Source: Hymenopellis radicata (lineage: Eukaryota; Basidiomycota; Agaricomycetes; Agaricales; Physalacriaceae). From it: a stretch of DNA of 14,510 nt. The stretch's first letter is position 1. Each line of letters starts with the position of its first letter. A program made the translations under genes and the position numbers. Of this stretch, positions 8,283 to 14,510 are shown one piece after another. The notes beneath the pieces were generated by a model. It worked only from the letters and a program-made list of their open reading frames with translations, had not been told where the DNA came from and made no database searches. Location of the stretch: positions 1-14,510 of the forward strand of contig JADNRX010001103.1 in NCBI GenBank assembly GCA_015501595.1, given 5' to 3'.

Positions 8283-8658
8283 GAGAATAATAGAAAACGT
8301 AATAAATAGGGTGATGGATTGAGTAACTGATTCCCACGCGGGGCATCGCTGTTTCTTGACACTTGTTTTCATGAAGGATTGAAACTCAGTACTCAGTACT
8401 CTACTCATGTCGTATCCGTCTCCTTGACCGCGCCAGCCTCGTTGTGAGCACCCCAGCCGCCTAGTTCCCCAGAGTCTTTGTCGCTGCTGCTGCACGGCCC
8501 GCATGTCCCCCGGTTAGTCCGTCGCCAGTATCTATCTTGTCTTCCTCCCATCATCACTGACCCGTTACGCTTGACTAGAAGCGGACAGCCAGCTCCTCCT
8601 GCCCTCTGCGCCATCCTATCGTACAACCGACTCGGATCCCTTGCTGCACGCCCAGCCA
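8283..8658 (+). promoter_or_regulatory. Promoter and leader of the R3H gene
   Basis: No gene here. It carries a tandem heptamer ACTCAGT ×2 (8384–8397) and pyrimidine-rich sequence typical of fungal leaders. It also has three minimal upstream frames, ATG at 8371, 8407 and 8503, each closing within seven codons. Whether they are transcribed depends on the unknown start site, and a leader intron ending at an AG near 8578 is possible. Confidence 0.4.
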
Positions 8659-11351
8659 ATGCCCGACTGCGACATGGTCCAGTCTTTGACCACTGCGTCC
8701 ACGTCCGACCAATCCGGCACCGCATTGCATGCATTTCTCGCGCCATCTGACTCTGCAAATCCACCTGCAGAGGGCTTCAACCCAAATGCCCCAGTATTTA
8801 CTCCTGCCGCCGAGGCACTGCCTCTCAACGGCAATGGCGGCCATCCAGCGTCAGACCCCATCCCGTTGAGTCCATCGCCAGAGGTCGACCTTCAGATTTT
8901 GGAGGCTCTGCGAAGCAAGGATAGGATCTACGTTCTGAAGCTTGGGGAGCAGATGGAATCGCTTATTACCGAGAGACGGTGAGTCTTTTCACTTTAAGCG
9001 CTTCTACTACGCCGCCATCACGCGATGGCACATGGGCGTCGCTTTTCCGACCTATTTCGCTCACACAGAGTCCTTTTTCTAGAGTTCGCATCGAGTTGTC
9101 ACCTTCGACGTCTTACCAGCGTCTACTCGTCATCGGTGTTCTCAATACTACAGGTTGCTCCCCGAACCTGACCCGGTTAGCAAGGGTATTATCGTCTCGA
9201 CCACTTCCGACAGTCGGATGTAAGCATTATCTTCGATCATGGTTTCGCAGTGCTGATGTCCGACGACTCTTAGACCTCCGCGGAGACTTGCAGATCTGGT
9301 CCCCGCTGAGTCTATTGCTCCTCCTGCCTTTCAAATAATGCGGCGCTCATCTCAAAACCGCCGACAAAAGCCACATTCGCAGGCCGGCTCTGTTACTGGC
9401 GACGACGGAGATTTGTCCGACGTCGAGCCATCGGAAGCAGGGAGCATTGGCGGACGCTCCAACGCCACGGGAGGTAGCAGCAAGAAGCGGATGACCATTG
9501 AAGAACGTGAAGCGGCCTATAACGAGGCTCGGTCACGTATCTTCATGGACTTTGAGGAAAAAGAGAAGGAGAAGGAGAAAGACATGAGCAGTTCCTCATC
9601 ACTTAGTGTCATTTCTGGGTCCGCTTCAACAAGCGGGAGTGTTGGTGATATCGAGGATTCTGCTAGCTCTGTTGCTACCGAGAGCGAATGGTCTGCACCA
9701 TCTTTCAAGAAAGGAAGATCGAACGCGTCGAACCGTTCTGTGAGGTCTTCGGTACCGTCTTACTCCTCCAACGGTGCAGGTAGCTCTCGAAACTCAAGAG
9801 CACCATCCCCTTCGTTCACGTATGCCACTCTTTATGAACCGAATGCCTCTGGTCTGCCATATGACGCAACACAACCTCATATGCCAGCCTCGGCACCCGG
9901 GTACCAACCTACACATTACTTTTACCCATACGTTCCCCCAGGTCAACCTCCCAACCCCGGATATCTTGCGCCGTATGCACCTTACTATCCGTATCCGTAT
10001 GGACCGCCTCCGCCTCCCCAGCAAAATCCATCTGACCTATCATCGCATGCGAATGGCGAAATGTTTCCGCATCCTATGTATCATACTCCCTATCCGTGGG
10101 TGCCTCCCAGTCAGCAGCCTCCTCCTCCTCCTCCCCCTCCACATCATGTCATGTCCCCCGTTTCTCCCAGCGAGAATGGCGCGCCTCCTCCAAACCAAAA
10201 CTCTCCTTACCCTCCGTACATGACGCAAATGTACATGTATCCTCCTCCTATAGCTGGATATTATCCTCCTCCTCCACCGCCTCCCGGACAACCTGTCGTG
10301 CATGGTCCTCCCCTACCTCATCCTCCGATGTTGTATGATCCCAATTCACCAGATGGCGTTTTTGAGGGAACGGAGCACCCAAGCCACAACGGTGGTAGAA
10401 GTGCATACAACGCCCATCGTCTTCCTCGTCCTGCCACATATACTGCTAGTAATGGCAAAGGCAACAGGAATAATGCTCCTCAGCCTCGGCATGCGTGGAG
10501 TTATGGTCCCGGAGTCAGTGGTGGTGGCTTCCATGGTGTCAACGGTATCGGTGATATAGGTCCTAGATTTAACAACAACCGGAGGCCGTCCAACCACAGT
10601 AGTGGTAGTAGCTCGGGGAACCATCGATCCTCGAACTGGGATGAGGTCTCATCAACAGCTGTAAGACTGTTTCCTGATCTTCGTGTTCACTTACTAAATG
10701 TCCTACTAGTCTTCATCTACCTCTTCGTCATCACGACGAACGTACACGTCCACGTCGTCGCAACACCCTCTACCAGCTAGGCCGGACTGGGCTGTGGGTC
10801 TTAAACCGGATCCTACCCTTCATGCGACGAATCGTCACCACGATTCTCATAGTTCTCGGTCCCCGATATCCCCCTCGCGCAACGGTGGCTCTACCCACTC
10901 CCTGCCATCCACTCGTCGACCTCCGATCAACCCGTCCTTACAGTCGAATGATTTCCCTCCTCTCTCGAGTCTCTCTCCTACAGAGAAGCGCGCGCCGGTT
11001 GTTGCTGGCGCTTGGACAAACCCACCTGCTACAAGATCCCTAATGAACGGCGGACAGGGAAATGCGTTGGTTCATCATCCCAACTCAAATGGTCATATCA
11101 ATCGTCTCGAAGAGGCGGATCGATTTGAGCGGCCTCCTCCTCGTGCTGCAGAGCTGTATAACCCCAAGTTGGCGAAGCGGTCGACGAGCAACAACAGCGC
11201 GAAGCAGCAGGAAAAGGAAGATATTAGACGCGGACGCGAGTCCGTTGGTGTGATTCTCGCGGAACAGGTCCGTGGTTTGTCGATTGAGGGTTCCACACCA
11301 CTAGATGGTTCTAGCCAAGTAACCAGAGAGCCGACGGTTTTACAAACCTAA
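8659..11351 (+). CDS. R3H–SUZ domain RNA-binding-type protein, frameshift in R3H signature
   Basis: Likely a cytoplasmic single-stranded nucleic acid/mRNA-binding protein. Exons are 8659–8978, 9083–9219, 9274–10660 and 10710–11351, for 828 codons if one missing base is allowed. Residues about 75–145 are the R3H domain (EVDLQILEALRSKDRIYVLKL to YYRLLPEPDP). About 145–185 are the SUZ motif (SKGIIVSTTSDSRIPPRR to FQIMRR). The rest is low-complexity: a Ser-rich part, an E/K helix (EEREAAYNEARSRIFMDFEEK), a Pro/Tyr-rich middle with poly-Pro tracts, and a C-terminal NDFPPL motif. At 9128–9131 one base is missing between the codons for R-LLV and H of the R-x3-H signature. Unspliced around, the frame would end at TAA 9336–9338, after about 190 residues. 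Downstream coding is otherwise clean, so an assembly error or a recent lesion is likely. ATG 8659 is the first in-frame ATG; 8674 is an alternative. Confidence 0.82.
10095..10330 (+). repeat. Poly-proline low-complexity tracts
   Basis: CCT/CCA-rich sequence within exon 3 of the R3H gene encodes runs of six to eight prolines at several places (for example about 10118–10142 and 10263–10288). Poly-Pro/Tyr regions of this sort are common in fungal RNA-granule proteins. They are also prone to length change. Confidence 0.7.
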
Positions 11352-11484
11352 AAAGTTGTATATTCGAGCGTAGCGTTTGTGTTTTGTGTGTGTTAGCTAT
11401 CGAGTTTTCTTTCTTATTATATTTCTTGTATGGAGAACGTAGTAGGTGTGCGATATAGTGCTTAACATTAGTATAGAGCTGGTC

Positions 11485-11490
11485 AATAAA
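11485..11490 (+). terminator. AATAAA polyadenylation signal (candidate)
   Basis: Canonical hexamer 134 bases after the R3H stop codon, in a T-rich downstream flank. Fungal genes use this signal loosely, so its use is an inference. Confidence 0.35.
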
Positions 11491-11589
11491 GCTTCCATCT
11501 CAGATCTCAACGTTCGTTCGCGCGGACAAGCCGCGGAAGAATTCGAAGTAGGTTGAGTCGGCATGTGCCGATTGAGGGGTTGGTTCGTT

Positions 11590-11716
11590 CCCCACCCCCA
11601 TATTCTGTGTGAGCGCCTTGAAATGTCGGCATGCCGTGTTGTGGTAGCATTCAAACTGAAGCGCAACTGCCCCCGGAGAGACAGGCGTAGGCCTCGCAAG
11701 CATTTGGTCACCGGGG
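11590..11716. promoter_or_regulatory. Cluster of CreA/Mig1-type motifs upstream of xylulokinase
   Basis: Three matches to the fungal carbon-repressor consensus SYGGRG: CCCCAC (11590–11595, minus), CCCCGG (11671–11676, minus) and CCGGGG (11711–11716, plus). The motif is short and degenerate. The cluster is suggestive because the gene downstream is a sugar kinase. Confidence 0.3.
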
Positions 11717-11772
11717 AAGCTCTCTGCCTGGAACTTGCGGCCCAAGCGAACGGGCCGGAACGTCGACGCTAA

Positions 11773-11779
11773 TATAAGG
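11773..11779 (+). promoter_or_regulatory. TATA-like box of xylulokinase gene
   Basis: TATAAGG lies 53 bases before the ATG at 11826, followed by a pyrimidine-rich stretch (TTTTTTCCCCC type) usual for fungal start regions. Confidence 0.45.
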
Positions 11780-11825
11780 CTGCTACGTTTTCCCAAGTTT
11801 TTTCCCCCAATCTTTTTCTCAGACC

Positions 11826-13636
11826 ATGAACCCACTATTTCTAGGGCTTGACTTGTCAACCCAACAACTCAAGGCCGTCCTTGTGCAGGAGGACTGCTCC
11901 ATCGTTCACGAATCTGCAGTGCACTTTGACCGTGATCTTCCTCAGTACGGAACGGTTAATGGCGCCATCAAAGGTCCTGACGGTGAGGTGACCTCTCCCG
12001 TCGCAATGTGGCTAGATGCGCTCGATCTTCTCATGAACCGGATGAAGCAAGCCGGCGTCGACTTTGCCTCCATTGCCGCCATCTCCGGTGCTGGCCAGGT
12101 GTGCCGATCTCTCTCTCTATGACTTGCTGTCGGAATCCCAGCTGACGCTCATATATAGCAACACGGTTCGGTCTACTGGTCGTACGGGGCGAAAGATGCC
12201 CTGGCCGCGCTTGACGCAACTAAACCATTGACACAACTATCTCCAAAGGCGTTTTCTCTCCCCAAAGCCCCGATCTGGCAAGATTCTTCTACGACGCGCG
12301 AGTGCCGCGAGCTTGAGGAGGCCGTCGGTGGCCCGCAAGCGCTCGCCGACATCAGCGGCAGTCGCGCGTACGAGCGATTTACGGGTACCCAGATCAAGAG
12401 GGTGAGTGTATTGGCTTTCCCAGACTTTCAACCGCTCACACTCTATACTGTAGATCCGACGCATCAACAGGGCAGCGTACGACTCCACTGCTCGGGTCTC
12501 GCTTGTGTCCTCTTGGATCCCGTCCTTGTTTTTGGGGAAGATAGCGGCCATTGAAATTTCAGATGCGAGCGGGATGAACTTGATGGACGTCTTGACTTGT
12601 AAATGGGACGACCGACTCCTCGAGGCTTGCGGAGGCCCAGAGTTGCGCTCCAAGATTGGTCCTGAGCCAGTTCCGGGCGGTACGTCTCTTGGTACTGTAT
12701 GTTCGTGGTGGGTCGAACGGTGGGGCTTTAGCCAAGGTGAGGAAAATAGCATATATGCGGGATTCTTCTAACAATCTTTTCACAGAATGTATTGTTGCGC
12801 CTTTCACCGGCGATAACCCAGCCACCGTCGTAGCCTTGTCCTTCCCGGGTGACGCCCTCCTTTCTCTGGGCACATCTACCACATATCTTCTCTCAATTCC
12901 TCCTGCGTCCACTCCCCCCAAGCGATTCACAACTTCGCATCTGCTCTCTCACCCTACTACGGCGCCGGATGCTCAAATCGCCATGCTCTGTTACAAGAAC
13001 GGAGCTCTAGCGCGAGAGCAGCTCCGTGACCGGTTTGCTGATTCTCACTGGACCAAGTACAACCAACTTGTTGAGGGCACGTCTCCGGGAAGCGGAGGCT
13101 ATATGGGTCTCTACTTCCCGCTTCCCGAGATCATCCCTCCCGGTGTGAAGGGCGAATTCCTCTACCGCACGCAGCCCGGCAAGGCTCCAGTCAAAGTAGG
13201 AGAGGACGAGGTCCCTGCTGGATTACACCCCCGCATGATTCTGGAATCGCAGTTCCTCTCTATTCGCTCCAGAATTGCGGCGATTCTTCCTCCAAACTCT
13301 CCTCCTCTTCAACGCCTTGTCGTGACTGGCGGGTCTTCAGCGAACCAGACTATTCGCCAACTTGCTGCCGACTTGTTTGATATGAAGGTGTATGTTAGCG
13401 CGACCAAAGAGGCAGCTGGTATGGGAGGCGCGCTTCTCGCCCGTTTCAGTTGGTGGAGGGCCACGGAGGCGCCATGGGGCACCTTTGAGGAAATGTGTGC
13501 CGGACTGGGCAGTGAGGCACTCGGTATGAAGTGTGTCGCGGAACCAGATCCCGCAAAGGCCTTGGAGTATGCAGGCCTCGTTGACGCCTACATCGCGTGC
13601 GAGGCGGCAGTCGTGAAGGAATGTGCAGCGCTGTGA
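11826..13636 (+). CDS. XKS1: D-xylulose kinase (xylulokinase), FGGY family
   Basis: Phosphorylates D-xylulose to D-xylulose 5-phosphate with ATP, feeding xylose and pentitol carbon into the pentose phosphate pathway in the cytosol. Exons 11826–12098, 12159–12401, 12454–12736 and 12786–13636 give 549 residues, normal for fungal xylulokinases, with no frame problem. Visible marks: N-terminal ATPase-fold phosphate loop FLGLDLSTQQLKAVLV with Asp9; AAISGAGQQHGSVYW across the first intron; TRECRELE; YERFTGTQIKR; ISDASGMNLMDV with the likely catalytic base Asp209; PFTGDNPATVV; GDALLSLGTSTTYLL; MLCYKNGALAREQLRD; the second-domain glycine loop VVTGGSSANQTI (about 445–456); and AAGMGGALLA near the C terminus. 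The next gene on the same strand is a sugar porter. Confidence 0.95.
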
Positions 13637-14059
13637 AAGTAAATTTTCTGTACTTGTAAGTAATACTGATGGGCTTTTGGGGTACATACATGGGACATAT
13701 TCAGGGTTAATGAGAACAGTGGTCATCTTGGGAATATAGAACTGCCATAGACATTTGGAATAGACTTACAGTTGTGGGTAGGTACGCCACAAAAGTGTCA
13801 GGTGATATGTCTTGGAAAGGGCCGGTCCGCCTAACCGGAAACAAGGTTCAGCGCGCGTCGCACATCATTTCGGGACGAATCGTTCAAGTTTACCGTATAG
13901 CGACGTGCTCTTGCTCTCAAAAAAGGATTATCTGACTGCTCGGGACAAAACAACAGCTCCTGCGGTTCTCCGTTGTTCCTTCTACAATTCAAGCTCTACT
14001 GCAAGCTCTCTCTCCCTGGCACTTCACAAGGCACGCAGCACCGTCAGATGACAACGCTA

Positions 14060-14071
14060 CTGGGGCCCCAC
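14060..14071. promoter_or_regulatory. Back-to-back CreA/Mig1-type motifs
   Basis: CTGGGG (14060–14065) and CCCCAC (14066–14071, a plus-strand reading of GTGGGG) form two abutting inverted matches to SYGGRG, with a GGGGCCCC palindrome at the centre. This lies about 90 bases upstream of the sugar transporter ATG. Confidence 0.35.
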
Positions 14072-14109
14072 GGGGCTGGAAAGCCAAATAGAAAGAGATT
14101 AAAAAGACG

Positions 14110-14116
14110 TTAAATA
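14110..14116 (+). promoter_or_regulatory. TATA-like box of sugar transporter gene
   Basis: TTAAATA lies 40 bases before the ATG at 14156, within an A-rich stretch. Confidence 0.35.
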
Positions 14117-14155
14117 GCCAGGCGAGCCTCCGCGATAGCCAGTCTTCCTTTCCAT

Positions 14156-14510
14156 ATGCGCGCCTACGTTGTTCTCACGGGCCTCTTCGCTGGGTTGGGT
14201 ACGTGGCCGCTCTGTTGCTTTGACGTGCTGAATTGAGGTTTCGCGTTTAGGTTCTTTTCTATTTGGGTATGCACCAGTGGCATAACGAGGGCGTCTGACA
14301 GTAACTGACGGTTGTTAGTTATGACACGGGAATAATAACGACTAGCATTGCTCATGAGAGTTTCAAGAAATGTATGTTCCCGGGTTCATACTTGTTATCG
14401 CGATTGAGCTTACTAGGTGTGTCCTTCACTCAGATATGGGTTATCCCAGTAATGCCGCTACGGGAGCCATCGTCGCTACATACATCGCTGGCGAAGCGGT
14501 GGGCGCGCTG
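14156..14510 (+). CDS. MFS sugar transporter (sugar porter family), 5' part
   Basis: Start of a 12-helix sugar/proton symporter of the plasma membrane, cut by the window end. Exons 14156–14198, 14251–14266, 14319–14371 and 14434–>14510, with introns of 52, 52 and 62 bases. The joined product begins MRAYVVLTGLFAGLG, then SFLFGYDTGIITTSIAHES, KKYMGYPSNAATGAIVATYI and AGEAVGAL. Helix 1 with the sugar-porter motif GYDTG and the start of helix 2 are visible. The cytosolic N-tail is very short. Exon 2 is only 16 bases. The third intron could use an earlier AG at 14416, but only the CAG at 14431–14433 gives the expected reading. Substrate is unknown; the xylulokinase neighbour makes a pentose or broad hexose/pentose porter plausible. 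Confidence 0.88.

Larger units (their letters stand above)
11352..11825. other. Intergenic between the R3H and xylulokinase genes
   Basis: Contains the R3H 3' flank, with an AATAAA at 11485–11490, then the xylulokinase promoter. I see a near-palindrome CGGCATGTGCCG near 11555, three CreA/Mig1-type motifs and a TATA-like box (entered separately). There is no gene; the short open frames here are shadows. Confidence 0.5.
13637..14155. other. Intergenic between xylulokinase and sugar transporter
   Basis: No gene found. The 5' part should hold the xylulokinase 3' UTR. The 3' part is CT-rich promoter sequence. A short inverted pair CCGGT/ACCGG sits at 13822–13838. The small open frame at 13812–14051 is compositionally random and not supported. 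Confidence 0.5.

Noticed and set aside
8405..8861. Several overlapping minus-strand open frames over the R3H gene's first exon and leader
   Set aside because: They are shadows of GC-rich sequence; none has domain-like content, while the plus strand reads into a clear R3H domain.
9120..9140. Programmed ribosomal frameshift in the R3H gene
   Set aside because: No slippery heptamer or downstream structure is evident, and the site lies in the middle of a conserved domain; an indel is simpler.
10661..10780. Read-through of the last R3H intron to a stop at 10780 as the true C terminus
   Set aside because: Splicing 10661–10709 (GTAAGA…CTAG, phase 0) joins a long open frame to 11351 with continued Ser/Arg composition and the NDFPPL motif.
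13812..14051. 79-codon plus-strand frame between xylulokinase and the porter
   Set aside because: Composition is random, there is no recognisable motif, and it lies in the porter's promoter region.

Overview
The window looks like a piece of a basidiomycete (Agaricomycete-type) nuclear genome. The genes are cut by many short GT–AG introns of about 46–104 bases, intergenic gaps are small, the proteins are fungal in type (Cdc27-like polymerase subunit, AVT-type vacuolar transporter, R3H/SUZ protein, fungal xylulokinase, sugar porter), and one gene belongs to what I recall as a multicopy Agaricomycete family. Species cannot be read from the sequence. Exon models were built by hand from splice motifs, reading frame and family conservation.

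Layout. 1–1996 (+): 3' part of a DNA polymerase delta third-subunit gene (POLD3/Cdc27-like), ending in a PCNA-binding motif and containing a tandemly duplicated exon. 1997–2703: intergenic, holding a 128-bp MITE-like element (2187–2314) with a 9-bp target-site duplication. 2704–4562 (+): AVT-like vacuolar amino acid transporter in ten exons. 4593–8282: a 3,676-bp DNA transposon (4600–8275) with 32-bp terminal inverted repeats and a perfect 7-bp target-site duplication. It carries one minus-strand gene (7834–4813) for a coiled-coil, RNase-H/DDE-like protein that I propose is its transposase. 8659–11351 (+): R3H–SUZ RNA-binding-type protein. 11826–13636 (+): D-xylulose kinase. 14156–14510 (+): start of an MFS sugar transporter, running off the window.

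The transposon is the main discovery. It landed 30 bases after the stop codon of the amino acid transporter, so it lies between that gene and the R3H gene. Its terminal motif, its 7-bp duplication and its protein do not match the common DNA-transposon superfamilies I can recall. The protein looks like a family that is widespread but usually left as 'hypothetical' in mushroom genomes.

Two genes (the transposase and the R3H gene) each carry one single-base frameshift in otherwise well-conserved coding sequence. In the R3H gene it falls exactly inside the R-x3-H signature. These are either real lesions or assembly errors.

The xylulokinase and sugar porter at the right end form a same-strand pair suited to pentose/hexose uptake and use. 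Both have TATA-like boxes and CreA/Mig1-type motifs upstream. No RNA genes, CRISPR arrays or bacterial-type features were seen.
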